Shown: piece by piece, positions 1-13,500 of the stretch
Position numbering within the stretch: position 1 is the stretch's first letter
Layout: the number at the start of each line of letters is the position of its first letter
NCBI RefSeq assembly: GCF_000276665.1
Contig: NW_004955405.1
Coordinates: 17,008,111-17,072,110 of the forward strand
Length of the DNA: 64,000 nucleotides
Source of the DNA: Chinchilla lanigera
Lineage: Eukaryota > Chordata > Mammalia > Rodentia > Chinchillidae
Direction: 5' to 3'
Position numbers and translations under genes: made by a program
The notes under the pieces: model-generated
Seen by the model: the letters and a program-made list of their open reading frames with translations, nothing else
What the model was told of the DNA's origin: nothing
Databases searched by the model: none

Positions 1-77
1 GGTACCGGGAACTGAACTCACGACCTTGCGCTTGCCAGGCAGGCGCTTTTGCCGCTGAGCTAAATCCCCAGCCCCCT
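1..77 (-). repeat. ID SINE (tRNA-Ala-derived), cut by window edge
   Basis: Reverse complement of the local ID consensus: the 5' core reads ggggctggggatttagctca, followed by a tRNA-like B box (gagttc-type) and a ggtacc 3' end. On the + strand it appears as ggtaccgg...ccccagcccc. Its A-rich tail would lie before position 1, so the element is incomplete here. Same family as the copies at 244, 4716, 5214, 17853, 40467, 58174 and 61651. Confidence 0.9.
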
Positions 78-243
78 TAACAGTGTTTTGATGGGAAGAT
101 CTTCTTGAGAAATAATGGGTTTTTGAATTATGATTGAGGATTGTGAGGCCCCTACAAGGCTTTATAAAAAATAACTATCATTGTGACTGATTAAGACATG
201 AGGATAGATGGTTTATAAAATATATACCATATTGTTAGTCTTG

Positions 244-347
244 TTTGGTTTTTTGGTTTTTTTGTTTTTCTCCGGTACCGGGAATGGAACTAACGACCTT
301 GCGCTTGCCAGGCAGGCACTTTGCCACTGAGCTAAATCCCCAGCCCC
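244..347 (-). repeat. ID SINE with 16-nt target-site duplication
   Basis: Full ID element in reverse orientation: a T-rich tail (complement of the A-rich tail) at 244-270, then ggtaccgg and the ID body ending ccccagcccc. The 16-nt sequence catattgttagtcttg occurs at 228-243 and again at 348-363, a perfect target-site duplication, showing L1-type retroposition. The perfect repeats suggest a fairly recent insertion. Confidence 0.95.
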
Positions 348-812
348 CATATTGTTAGTCTTGACTAAAGTGTTGCTTTAAAATAAATGATAATATTGTT
401 TCAATACTGTGAGAGCAGTTGCTTATACACTAAAATTATTTTACCTTTTAATATTATTATGATTAGTACAGATTTCTAGATAAATGTTCAATGAAGTTAT
501 TTAATGTTATCTATCCAAATGCTAAATGATATCTATTAAAAGATTTATTTGAAACTGAAAATATTTTCTAGGCAGTATAAAAATATTATCATAATGTTTG
601 GGAAGTTTCATAAATTCATATGTAGTAGTATATAGTAAACTGATAGCTAAGCCAAAAAAGGTGGAAGTATTACAACTGCTAATCAACATTTATGAAAACA
701 GTAATACTGCTACTTGGCATTTTGGCTAAGATCCAGTGAAAACAATGGTAGAACAGTGCACAGAATTATACACTATCAAATTTTAGTATTGTAATTTACA
801 AGATGTGTTACT

Positions 813-1184
813 TGTTATGGTTTTTGTCTGGATGGCCTCCCAAAATTTCAAACAATCATGGGGTGGGCTTCTAGAATTTATGACTGATTCATGGTCCCAT
901 GTTGGAATTATGGATGTGAGTGCTACACCTGCCCTGGGGTGGGTATTTTGCATACAGTGTAAGAGAGGGAAAGAGGCTGCTTGCTGCCACTCCTCCTTTT
1001 TGCTCTTGTTACCTTGCTATCTTCCGCTGCCATGAACTGTTGCCCTCTGCCATGTGCCACTCTGCCCTGGAGCCAACCGAGTGTGGACTGAAACCACCAC
1101 AGACTGTGAGCTAATAAACCTTTCCTTCCTTAATATTGGGCATCAGGTATTTTGTCTTAGCAATGAGAGGAAAGCTATCAAGAC
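813..1184 (+). mobile_element. Solo LTR, ERVL-MaLR type
   Basis: Starts TGTTATGG, contains LTR-like text ending with a polyadenylation signal region (gctaataaacctttcc) and the typical MaLR 3' end ggtattttgtcttagcaa. It is closely similar to the minus-strand LTR at 28858-29255, especially over the segment from tgctcttgtt to the end. No internal retroviral sequence is seen, so this is a solo LTR fossil. Its 3' edge is approximate, and I could not find a clear 5-bp target duplication. It lies in the sense orientation in the NAV3 intron. Confidence 0.7.
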
Positions 1185-3175
1185 CCTTGTACACAGAAAT
1201 TTATGTAAAAACTTCAATTTTCACATTTGTTAGTCAGATATGTAAAAAATATCAGTGTTGCAGATCTGCTGTGAGGAATACAAAAGAAAATCAATATAAA
1301 TGCCCATCACTTAAAAATATATTAGAGTATTGTCTTTCAGTTCCTTCTGTTATTATACTGATAATTCCATTCAGGGAATGACTTGCCTTGCTTAGAGGAT
1401 GAAGATAGAGCATGTAATAGTTTGATAATTTGTAAATATGTCAGTCCATTATCTAGCTAATACCAACCCATGGTGTGTACTAAGAATACAAAAAGGAACA
1501 TTAGGTGCTGCCCCAGTCTCTTGAGATCACAAATGCTCATCCTGATAAATTATCATACAGTTTATGTGAAATATCTAGGACACATCAAGGAAATCTTTAG
1601 AAAGCAAGTTCTGAAATATAGGGTTAAGTTTGGACTTACAGCATACATTTGCTATAAAAGTAATGGAGGAGTAGATGGCTGATGTCTAGAATATCAATAT
1701 GGATATAAATATAGCATTCAATATTTGGACAGAGAACAATAAGTAAATGTATTTTCTTGAAACAAGAGGAGCTGGAGATGTGCCTGTTGTTAGGGAAGCT
1801 AAAGGTGTGGATTCAGCTGCTGCCATCTAGAACAACAGTGTGAGGAAAGATGAATTCTAAAAAGAGGCATAGCCTGATGTGTTTACCTGTTCTCTCACTG
1901 CAAGTAGGCATTTATGGATGTACCAGACAGCATGGCTTCTCTGGTTTTTTTATACACTGAAATTATCTGGAGATCCTGTTGGAACATAGATTCTAGTTGA
2001 AAAGTCTAGGATGGGCACTGATTTTGTATTTCTGACATATCCCAGGTGGTTCTAGCGTTACTAGTCTACAGATCACCTTTTCAGTAGTGAGACTATAGTG
2101 GTTAGAAAAAAATGGAAAACCACAATATTTTCTTTGCAGTCATGCCCCAGAGACCTAAGACCTCCCACTTAGTAAAAGTTTCACCACTTTCCAACAGTGC
2201 CAAGCTTGGTAGGATAGTTTGTATAGGCAGGACTTCCAGGAAATTTTATTAGCCAAACTGTAGCACATACAACTGATGCAGTAGCTATATTTTAGATAAC
2301 TGGTCATAGATATCCAGCTAATTCTCCCATGTTGTTGTCCTGTCTTCTTTGAAAATAAGGAAAAAAAGTAGGGAATAACAGACATGTGTCATTACCAAAG
2401 ATATAAGAGCAAGTTGGTAACAAAACTATGATATAACCTGTAAGTAATAAATTTCTAATTAATCATTTGTGCACATGAGTATACATTCACGTGTCTACCC
2501 TTATACACAGTTCCTTGAACATTATATGGTATAGCAGTATTAGATCTTATACCAAACTCATACTTCACCCACTGAGGACATGATAAATGCAGAGAGTCAG
2601 CAAAATACAAAACAAATTATTCTTCTGAGCAGACTCTGGTTTTTGACCTCTAAACATTTGGGAGTGGTAGAGACTTACATAGCAATGGGCCAGACATTTA
2701 CACCACGCAGTTGTTAGAAATGAAAATTGGTATAGCATAGTCTGTTAATATGTAGGATCATAAAAGAGAAACAAATGAAATTGATAACACCAGTGAATTA
2801 ATTGATGAAATCATATGTATTTTATTTATTCTCTGAAGTGGTAAATAGACTCATGAAGTGGTGAAAACACCCTAGCAATAAACTTACCCATAAGAAATAT
2901 TCACTTTTTTTTAATATGCTAAACATTTGTGACAGGTATACTTGACAGAACGATTAATTTCTTCAGGATGAAAATAATAAAAATACTCTGTATTCTACCT
3001 TTTGTTTTTTAACATACTAAGTTCCACTTAAATTCCTCATGAACTCATCAATCAGATCCAAATTTTATCAATTCACAACCTTCTTTTCTTCACTTATAAT
3101 CAAACACTCTAAGCCCCTAGCTCTACTACTGATTATTTTCAATTAATTATTTTGTACATTTTATAAAAAAATCCA

Positions 3176-3241
3176 AGATACGTATAATATAAAAAACTAA
3201 GATATATAATATAACAAACTAAGATATATATAATATATATG
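3176..3241. repeat. AT-rich short tandem repeat
   Basis: About three imperfect copies of a roughly 22-nt unit resembling aaactaagatatataatata in a row. No coding or regulatory reading is suggested. Confidence 0.6.
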
Positions 3242-4715
3242 GTTTCTTCCAAACATAACCATTCAAAATAATTATCACACTTTAAAAATTATATTAATTA
3301 CTTAGTTTCAGTCACTAAGTGTTAAAAATCTCATTTTTCTCATAAATGTTTCAGCTATTTGAGTCAGCATCCAAATAACATTCTACATGTGGCAGTTAAT
3401 TTTAAATACTTTTAAGATTGTATAGGTTTACTCTTTATATTTTTTGCTCATTTTGAACTTTGTAAAGTAAATTGCATCATTTGTCATGTTGAGTGTTTCT
3501 CACTCTATTATTATATTCCTGGAACACAAGTCTTTGAAAAATTGTCTTTGTTGTCTAAATAATAACTGTATTAACAATATACAGTATTTATGAAAAAAAT
3601 CTAAACACACTTCAGCAACTCACTGTGCTGATAAATGTGTGGAAGCTGATGGCCACTACTTTGAGAACTTCTTGTAATTGTACAGGCCAAAGGTAACTTG
3701 TTTTAATCTCATGATGTCTCAATAAACTTAGTACTAAAATATTTACAAAAGTTATTCTTTTCCTAATGTATATACTTTTGGTGGACTCTGAATTACTTAT
3801 TTCTACACATGTATTGATTTGGTGATCTATGATATATTTTGTTTTCCAACTGTTCATTTTTCCCTTTTAATAAGAAAAAGCAGACAAACTATCAACATCT
3901 ATGATAGTCTTTGGTACAGATCATCAAGTCAAAGAAATACTAATGATTGTATTCCTTTAAAAATTTGCAAAACATCCAGTTTCTTTATCTTTTAGATTAG
4001 ACATAGTATTTTAAGTATATCTTCAAGAAATTTTTCTGAAAAATTATTCTATCCTTTCTAAAAATTGAAGTTATTATATTGAAGAAACTGCTATGTTTAA
4101 GTGGTTAATTTTTCTGCTATGAGAAGGTAAATAAGTAATTATGAAAATTTAGAGTTTTAAGTAGGTCATAATAAAGAAATAGTGCATGAATGTCATATCA
4201 TTTATGATCATTCTTTAAAAATTAGACAAATTTGGTACAATAGAAGCAAGTAGGAATTATTCCCATAGGATTTATAGCAGGAGAAAGGCATAAGAAAAGT
4301 ACAAAAGAAAAATTGATGTTTGCAAAAATAGAAATCCTCTTGACTAGAGCCCTTTTAAAGTGACAAAGGTAATACACCATAGGGATGCACGTGTATAAAC
4401 ATATGGTAGAAATCCTTGAATGTTTGTATTTACTTTGAATGTGCTATAAATCTGCTATATGTTATAGGAAATTTATTGTGTCTCTTTAGGCATTTCTTCC
4501 TTCGTCTATATCAGTGGGCAAGTCTAAACTTGGTGGCCTTTTTTGGCTCTGATTATCCAGGCTGGAAAATGAATTAGATAAGCAGTTCTGTTTGTGAATT
4601 CCTCTCTACTCCAGAGGTATTGCAGGAAATGTTCAAAGCTTGAGTTGGTATGATACAGACTGGGATTGAAGAGCATAGATACAAGTGAATTTATGCAAGT
4701 TCAAACAGGATATAT

Positions 4716-4831
4716 GGGGCTGGGGATTTAGCTCAGCGGCACAGAGCCTGCCTGGCAAGCGTGAGGTCATGAGTTTGATTTCCGTATCAGAAAAACAAAA
4801 CAAAACAAAAAAAAAATTAAAAAACAAAAAG
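4716..4831 (+). repeat. ID SINE with 11-nt target-site duplication
   Basis: ID body beginning ggggctggggatttagctca, with A box (tagctcagcgg) and a degraded B box, then a (CAAAA)-type A-rich tail to about 4830. The 11-nt sequence caaacaggata flanks it at 4702-4712 and 4832-4842. Confidence 0.93.
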
Positions 4832-5213
4832 CAAACAGGATAAATAGGTATTGATTGACCATCTGTAATATTTGCAAGGGAAAAAGAGTAAAATCAATTC
4901 TTGAAGTTTCCAGTCTACACGACTAAACTATATCGTCATCCTGTGAACAAATAAAGAAAAGAAATAATGGAAGGAGCAGATTGGAATTTGGTTGGAGACT
5001 TTGGTATGGTGAATTTGAAGATGAGGTAAATGGACAAGCCTTGTGTGCAGCTGATACCAATGACCTGCATATGCAAGACAAGTTAATTCTGGTGTGTAGA
5101 ATTTTAGTATATATCTTAGTAGAAAATAGTAAACAAAAGAACATACATGAGCATTGGAGGAAAAAGGACATGCCTTTTGTGGGGAAAAAAATCATTCCTT
5201 TAAGAGTTGGGGA

Positions 5214-5295
5214 GGGGCTGGGGATTTAGCTCAGCGGCACGGCACCTGCCCAGCAAGGGCAAGGTGGTAAGTTAGATTCCTGGTACCAAAAATAC
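5214..5295 (+). repeat. ID SINE with 12-nt target-site duplication
   Basis: A short-tailed ID copy, somewhat diverged (cctgcccagcaagggcaagg). Target duplication aagagttgggga is found at 5202-5213 and 5296-5307. Only about 500 bp from the preceding ID copy and in the same orientation, but the different target duplications show separate insertions. Confidence 0.92.
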
Positions 5296-7296
5296 AAGAG
5301 TTGGGGAAAGGAAGAGGCCCTGGGGGAAAGAAAAATGGACAGGAAGGGAAGCAGACACACCAGGTGAGCTGGTTGGTAACCTGCGTATGATTCAGTAAAT
5401 GGAGGGATCAGTAAGGTCACATATAGAGAATGTAGTGAAAGTTTAACAAAGCTATGATGTTCTTTAATGTAACAGTTCTACAACTACGAGGAAAGTAGGG
5501 AAGAACTGAAACTTCAGGGAGTTACAAGGTACCTGATATAAAAACAGAGGCAACAAGAAGGGTATTCTTTCTTAATAAATTAAAAAACACACATGAGACA
5601 TGGACCATAAAGCCAAATTGATTTTGGTTAAATCACTTAACCTCTTCAGACCTTCTTGCTTCTTTTTTTCCCGTTCAGTGCTAAAAATCATATTGTGGTT
5701 TTTCCTTAAAATCATGGAGGGAACTCAGTGAGAAAGCTGAGGTTCACTGAAAGAAAGTACATTGCTTCATTATCATGGTTACTACTTATATTTGTGTTTA
5801 AGTTAGAAAATATAAAATAAGACAGAAGTTAATTTTTACCTGGTACTCACATTGGCAAGTCAATGAAAAGTTCACAAAGATCTTCCTTTGCTCTGGTTGT
5901 TTTTAGTTTTATATTTACTTTTTATAGAATACCTCACTACATTGAGACAGCTTATTTCATATTTTTCATTTACTCTGTGACATTACTGTTACTGAGGTAC
6001 TATAGCCAGCTGTGGCCAGTTGTTTCCATGTACACTGTAGTTAAAAGGTAGCATGCACTATAAACAAACGACAGTGTATATAACATGACAAGTGTGAAAC
6101 ACAAGTGCTCTGTAAATCTGAGAACACCCTCCATATGAGAATGTACTCTCCTCAAGTGAGGCAGTTTTAAGGACCTGGAAGTCCCAAGGACAGACTAGCT
6201 GCAGGACTACGAAAGAACTCAGAAATCTCACTGTCCTAAGCAGTCTTCCCTTGATTGAAATATTCTCCATTGGGCAGCAAAGCAACTGGAATAACTCCAG
6301 GAAGGGGTCATGCGACCTTTCCCACCATGATTCCCCATTTGTTGTGGCTTTCTCTGAGTCTCTAGACTGTGGGTGCACAGCCGCTGGGTTTACCTAGCAT
6401 CTTCACAATTCACCTGAGAGAAGGTTCTCCATCCCTGCATCTGCCCATGACCACCACAGATGTGTGAACATCCATTGGGTCTATTCAGTTGAACTGCAGC
6501 CTTCAGAAAACTAATATCTTACCTCTTACTAACTCTGATAACAGTTCAGTGTACACACTTGCATTTTGATTACAAAGTATTAATCTTCAAAACTTGGTTT
6601 CAATAATGTTTTCTTGCATGTGTTTGATAAAATACTTCAATTTTTAAAATCATTAAGAAGTGTTTAGTGTTCAGAGGTTATGAGTATTTGTTAAGCTTGG
6701 TCTTCAACACTTTGGCTACACTTAAATTTCAATTTTTATACAACTTCCTTTGGACAAAAAAAAACTTTCATTGTTCACTTCCTTTAAAACTTCTAGCTGA
6801 AGACCAATAAGAATTTATTAGACACAAACCAGATATTTTAATGACTTGGTTTTCAAAGTATTTAGCTTAAAAGAACCAAATATTTAGTTTAAATGCTTAC
6901 TGCACAAACTTATGATATTCAACCCACATTTTTAACTTTATTGAGAGATATTTCTATTATGTAAATGAAACTTTCATTTCCCCGAAGTTTTCAGTTCTAG
7001 TTTTTGTGAGATGAAATAATGCTATTAAAATATTAGTACTACACAGTCATAATTTTAAAGTTAGTGATGACACATTTTATTACAAGGGTGTGCTGTATTA
7101 TTTCATAGTATGTTCATAATCAAAGGTCATGATATATATGTTACATTACCATAATTTTCTGATTAATTTGTTCTTTATACATTTTATCCGTGTTCCAATT
7201 GCATTTCATTGATTCATAGTTTCCTTGTAAGTTTGTGCTTTCTTTCCATGTTCAAAGGATCTCTTTAATTCAATTTCTCTGTTTCTCCTCATACAG

Positions 7297-7365
7297 TCTG
7301 ACAGCCAGATATGCAACTCAGTCTAATCACAGTGGAATTGCAACCAGTCAGAAAAAGCCTACTAG
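7297..7365 (+). CDS. NAV3: Neuron navigator 3, 69-nt exon
   Basis: Internal coding exon of NAV3. The first T completes a serine codon from the exon upstream of the window; 22 full codons follow, including RYATQSNHSGIATSQKKPT, and the exon ends with AG, which joins the A at 10409 to make Arg. Acceptor atacag and donor GTCAGT are both good. The exon lies between the CH domain (encoded upstream) and the Ser/Pro-rich linker; no catalytic motif is expected. Its length is a multiple of three, so skipping it keeps the frame: a possible cassette exon. Identity follows from the match to NAV3 and the in-frame junction to the next exon. Confidence 0.95.
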
Positions 7366-10300
7366 GTCAGTTAATATCTCTAATTTATTGCTTGTTAGTG
7401 ATATTCAATAAGCACCCAGTGATATTTTGTCCATCACTTTCAATTGTTAAAAGTCTGACATATTTCTGAGTGAAAACTTTAAGGTACTGAATTCTTCCAA
7501 GTAGATTTCCATCCAGTTTCAGGAATGAGCATGTATGTGGTAGATGATTAAATGGGTTTGGCTTTTTCTGTGTCAATTTAGTTGTGCTCACCGTTATACT
7601 GGAATGAAATCTAGGCCCTAGGCTCAGAACAAGTTAAAATAAAGAATACCTTGAAGGCCCTGGCACACAGAATTTGGAAACAATACAAGATTAGACCTAC
7701 TTTTTGAGATTGACACATGTGAATTATTGCACATTTTAAAGCAGAATTGAGAAAAGCTAGCTATTTTTGCCAGAAAAAATTTGTTTCAGGGCAGTCTGTG
7801 CTATTTATCTATCTATAATAGCTTCACTTTGTTTCTTCAGGATATATATATATTTTAAATATACATAGAATAAATAACTTGGAGAATAATAATATAAAAA
7901 TATTGAAAGAGTTTGACTTTTTTGATGTTACATTGACGAAGGTATGACTGAGGAATTAAACAGATGAGTAACACCACATCCTCAGTGTCTTGCACCTCTG
8001 ATTACTGTGCGATTCTGTGCACTTTCTCCCTCACTGGATAGTGTCCGGTGATGGGTTATTAGTCTTTGCAGCATTAACAAATCATGTTGCACAGTGCATG
8101 ACCAAAGGGACTGTTTGTGATGCCTTGACCTGAGGTAGGTGCTCTACCCCTTACCTTGGTTTTCTATGTCAGTTTCTAAAGTAGTTAAGATGATGTGGGG
8201 GAGACAGTTTTTAATAGATATTTCATTAAAAATTATAATAAATGTAATAAATTAGGATGTGCAAGGAATAACGACCTGCCATGTATAATGAGCATTTTTA
8301 TTACTCTTTCTAATACTTGGGCATGTAAGATATATTCTAAAGACTTTGTTTAAATAGGACATTTCTCTCTTACATATTCTCTTTCCTTTTTTCTTCATCT
8401 TATTTCCCTTTTTATTACTTTGATGAATGATCTGGAGACTCTGGCTGCTTGTCAAATTAGGGTAATGAGAAGAGCAAATGTATTTTTTAATTTGTCTTAA
8501 TTTGATCTTCAGTCTGAAGATCACGAAGCTTCACAAGCCACAGTAAAGATGAAAATGCATTTTAATTACTTTCTAGAAATGGGTCAGGTTTTATTGCAAG
8601 CAGAGCAAGTTTGTGACAAAATCTGTTTATACATGTGAGCTTGGAATGAACTTGCTAAGTCTGTGATTATGTCTACAGGGCTCTGTCTCAGATTTATTAT
8701 GACTGAGGTGTTTGGTCAAATTAATTAGTTGAGTTCTTTCTGGAATATGCACTCACTGGTACTGAAAATTCCTAGTTTCTGAGGTTATTGTTCTACACTC
8801 CTGAGCCCTTGTAGCTCTCTGAGTACAAGTTTAATGATCGAATTCTTTGGAAAAGATTTTAATCTTGTGCATGATATAACCCCTAATTAACAAAATAGCT
8901 GAAAGAAGCATTTATTAATATATGTATTTAAACCCTAAGATACAGTCAAGATTTTGAAACTATTAATTGTTCCAAGACATTAACACTTTTTAAAACCTAG
9001 CATTTGTATTTTCCTGATGTTTATTTTATTTTGCAATATCTGTTACGCTTTTAAATTATTCATATTTTCAAGTGTTAGAATTGTTAAATAATATGTAAAA
9101 ATAAAATAGGTAGCATTACAAATGTCAATTAAAATCGCAACAGTATAACACATGGATCATGAAATTTTGATATGTAACATATGTCATTTTATAAATATGC
9201 ACATGAAAGATGTAAAAACATTTAGTGCTGTATTTATAAGTTCTGGGTTACTTCTGATTTTCAAATAGAATTTTCAAAGTAGTACACAGCCATATTCACA
9301 TGGTGGCAGCAAATACCAGCAAAGTTGCTGGCAACCTTCACTATCATGTATTCTCAACAGATCTTGCAATGTCAATATTATTTCCTATCCTGTAGATTCT
9401 TATTCATATGGACTGAACACATACATACACAAGATAATAGTCATGTAAAATAAAATTAGGTATAATTCATATGAAATGATTGATTTTTAAAACTTTAAAG
9501 GGAACACAGTGACATAAAAGATGTAGTCTAGCATTTAACTATAGACCAAACAAAATAACAGTAGCTTGTGGCTTCCTGTCCTACTGTCTCTAGGCATAAA
9601 ATAGATCCTAGATATTTCTTCATCTATTTCTTCATATACAAAGGATAATTGAAACTGCTGTCACCCTAGCTGTATTTTAAATTGTTCTGCAAATGGTGAT
9701 TTTCTTATCAACCAACACGCAATGCCCTCTAGAATGAGGTGGCCACACTTACAAGATCACCATCTGAAGTCTGGTTGTTTATTTTTTAACAGGAATGAAG
9801 GTTTTTTGTGAGGTATCCCAGTCACATATGATGTTATTCCTGACCTTGCTTCTGGCACCATCCTTTAAATAGAGTAGCTAAACTAGCTTAGACACTCCGC
9901 AAATATTTGCTTTCTTCCATTTGTTCAGGAACTTGATTCTTCTTAGCAATTTACAAGTCTTAGAGTTCAGCTACCTAAAATGAAAAGATCAATTTAACAA
10001 CTGTAATTACTATGCTGTGGACCTAATAAAGTTAAGTGTTATTGTTTCCCTTGCTTTTCATGACACTGTTACAGTTCTTTTAAGGCAAAGTTTTATCAAG
10101 CGGCGATTGAGAAAGTCTGATTTTTTTTTTTTGGTTATATGTGGCCTATTTTAATATTTCTCTATTATGGCCATGGTGGGGATGCGGGGGTGGCAGCGTG
10201 CTTACTGCAAAGTGAAACAGAGTTGTTTTTCTCTGGTAGTCTGCCCTTGTAGTTAATTATTCGTCGTGGAAAGCACCATTTTCTGCTCATCAGAAACATT

Positions 10301-10408
10301 CTACACAGTATTGTGGTTTTCCCACTAACTCTTCCCTGACCAGAAGCCCTTGCTCTCTACCTTTTCCAAACACACAATATCAATGCAATCTTTCCTTCCC
10401 TGTTTCAG
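7366..10408 (+). other. NAV3: NAV3 intron, 3.0 kb
   Basis: GT-AG intron with donor GTCAGT and acceptor tccctgtttcag. The body is AT-rich with no repeat family I can name and no coding segment. A poly-T run lies at about 10120-10133. Confidence 0.9.
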
Positions 10409-10551
10409 ACTTCCGGGACCCTCTCGGGTGCCAGGCGCAGGTAGCAACAGCAGCAAGGCCCAGGGAGCATCCAACCTAAACCGGAGGAGTCAGAGCTTTA
10501 ACAGCATTGATAAAAACAAGCCTCCAAATTATTCAAATGGGAACGAAAAAG
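10409..10551 (+). CDS. NAV3: Neuron navigator 3, 143-nt exon
   Basis: Internal NAV3 exon coding the start of the Ser/Pro-rich linker: LPGPSRVPGAGS, then ASNLNRRSQSFNSIDKNKPP and NGNEK. The first A completes the Arg codon begun at 7364, and the final G is completed by AT at 20987 to give Asp. The acceptor tgtttcag and donor GTACGT are strong. The block SNLNRRSQSFNSIDKNKPPNY is essentially that of human NAV3 as I recall it; differences are small (for example an extra Asn in the GSNSS run). The Met codons just upstream in the same frame lie in the intron and are not starts. Confidence 0.96.
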
Positions 10552-13500
10552 GTACGTGTTCGTCTGTTATCTCATTACGGCCCTTGTCTACCGAGAGTCT
10601 CGTGAGTTAACATGCTAAATTTAATATGCGAGCAGTGCAGTAGTTTGGGGGATGAAAATGTTACCAAGGGCTTTTCGTAAGTTTCCTAAATGGCCTTCCT
10701 GATTTCTAGTCTTCTTCTAGGCTTTTCTTATCTGAAAAACATCTTATGGAAATGCACTCATGTATTTTAAAGTGTTTAATTATATACCCACATATAAAAT
10801 CTGCTTCACAAAAAGTTTCTCCCGGATGCGTATAAATAGCATTTTCATATGTCTTTCATGTTTTATGTAAATTTATCCTGGAATCATAAAGCTATATTAC
10901 ATTTATTTGAATCTTTACTTTCAGTTGCCATATATGCCGTAAGTGTTTGGTGCAGTTAATGATGGAGCATGAAAAATTGAGTTATAATTATGGTATGTCT
11001 GTAGTTCTGCAAGGAGCAAAACTTAAAAAATATATCTTCAGTCTTCCCCAGATGAACCATTCACATTTGTTTTCTTGGAATAGTACATACTATAATTATC
11101 AAATCACAAAATCAGTAAGTCAGAAAAAAGGACAATTAGTGGAAATTTGTGTTAAAGACAGATTGTAAATTATCTATGTGTCATGCAGTTCTCTGTGATG
11201 TGCAGAATGGTGCCTTTAAAGAGGCACTAGCTCACTGCTTGTCACTGCAAACAGGAAGTGGCCCAGGTAAGTTTGGAGTTTATATGAGAACATGTACTAT
11301 GTTTATAAGTGATGTAGCTGTTGGAGTGATTGCAATGTCATGCGGGGTTTTGGGGTACTCTTTTCAAATCAGTAGCACTTTAAACTTTTCTTCATGGTAT
11401 TGGCCTCTATATGGAAAAGCATGTTAAAGTAAAGAATGACATAAATATTTAGTTAATAGGACACTTGGTAGATTTGCTTTTAATAATTCAATTTAGTAAG
11501 AATTCTTTTTCAAAGGTTAGATAACTGTACATTGCTTCAGACAGGTAAATAATAGGGCAACTTTCCCCTATTCAGGCACAAATGAATGCATTATCTAGGA
11601 GCCAGACACTCTTTTGTGAAAATATCCCCCTTTCACCTAAAACAAAATATGGCAGACTGTAAGCCCCCCCAAGCAGACCAATGAGTGATGATCCTTGTAG
11701 TACCCACCTCTTCCACTGAATGCAAAAAGAAGTTGGGGGAAAGTATGTATTTGCAAGTTTGGAGGTTATTTTTTAAATCCTAAGAAATCTTACTGAAGAT
11801 TTAGATTTTTCCTGGGGAGAAAGCAGATGACAATTCTTCATTGGAAAATCATGTTTCCTCATTTTGTGACCTTAGATAGTATACTACACGTTCAAGCTAA
11901 TATTTCATGTGTTTGTGTGTCTACAATACATATTAATTGCATATAGTAATATTATGTATAGCATAAATATATAATGTTAATTGTATCATATATTATATAC
12001 ACTTAATATAATATATATTGTAGAATTGCCAGGGAAGCTTATGAATGATTTGTTGAATGGACTGCCAAAGTATCCAATTGTATCCATCATGGTACTTCTT
12101 TCTAATAATATTTCTGTAAAAACTTTCCAGTAATGCTGGCATGAGATGAAGAAATAAATACTTTCAATAAATTACTATTTTGATGTGGAAGTCTTCGTTT
12201 CTATCTCTAAAAGTAAAAATACAAGAATAACCAAGCAGTGATATTTTTTTCATGATCACTCAATCCTTTATGTATGTCTAGCAGTGCAAAATTAAAATAT
12301 AGCAATATTTGTAATAACCACTAGGTGGAGACAGATGTCATAGGATATGCAGAAGGGAGTCCAATAAATTCCTTAGGTACATTATCTACAGCAAAAGGCA
12401 AGAGTTTTTGTGATGAATCAACCATTACCTTAAATTCTAATTAAAAATTCTAACACATTTAAAGTGTGTTTTCATATTCACAGATAATTATTATACATCA
12501 AATGTAGACATTAAATGTCTATAAACTGCCAGTAAATTTAAAGTGCATATTGCAATATACCATCTGGGATTTCCTCTACATACAATATGGCATTTACTAT
12601 TAAATTCAGAATTATTTTATGTCAAGAGAAACAATATTGTTGCCTTTTTGTTAATCAGAGCATGCTGTTTCATATCCCCGAATGTTGTTATAAATTATAA
12701 GAAAGTATATGATCAAAAATTATGCATGAAAAAATTTACAATTTATTCTATATCTATATGATGCATTTTTAATTAAAGTTTTTGCTTAAATTCTTCAACA
12801 TCAAGATTTGTAGTTGGGACATAACATAAAATATTTGATTCTATGTGACAATTTAAAAATATCAGTAATAGTGAATTGAAAAGTGGAAGATTCTATTTGC
12901 TGAAAAGTTGGTATTTGTCACAAAATAGTGTACATACTTATCTTGGATATGACTAAGAATGGTAAAAATTAAAAAAGGTTTTTCAAAAGTTGTTGTATCA
13001 TAATGACCAAATTCAGAAAGTACTAACTTGAATGTCCTAATGATCATTTCTATTCCTCCCTATTATTAGAAATTAGAAGGCTTAAGTTTAATAAATGCAT
13101 TTTATTTGAAGGAGTAACCAAATTTTCTGTAATATGTTCCTTGACTACTTCTAAGTGGAAATATTTTTCCTACTTTCAATGAAAACTCTTACATGATGAG
13201 CTATATAAGTCAATTCTGGAACCTCTAAAATTGACCATGGATAATAAGGGTTTATTTCTATCGTATTTCTCTATTCAAGAAAAAAAAACCAAAAAACTAT
13301 CTTTTCTTTTGTATGATTTATAAAAATAGAACATGGCTTATTTACAAATAGTGTGACACTGAATAAAAGAAAGTCAGTAGAAAATCAGAAGTTCCGTTTC
13401 AAAAGCTGCCTCTAATATCATTTTAGTAATAAGGCGATTCTAAAGAGTGTGTGCTCACTTCACCATTTCACCCAATGAATTAAAATTTCATTGCACATTG

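Larger units (their letters stand above)
1..7296 (+). other. NAV3: NAV3 intron (3' part of a long upstream intron)
   Basis: No upstream NAV3 coding exon was found here. The exon joined at 7297 must end with TC to complete a serine codon, and no such NAV3-like exon is visible, so it lies before the window. Contents: two ID SINEs near the start, a MaLR-type LTR (813-1184), an AT-rich tandem repeat (3176-3241), and two ID SINEs at 4.7 and 5.2 kb. The blocks 1190-3170, 3245-4700 and 5310-7290 hold AT-rich sequence with no element I can name. The splice acceptor ends ctcctcatacag. Confidence 0.85.
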
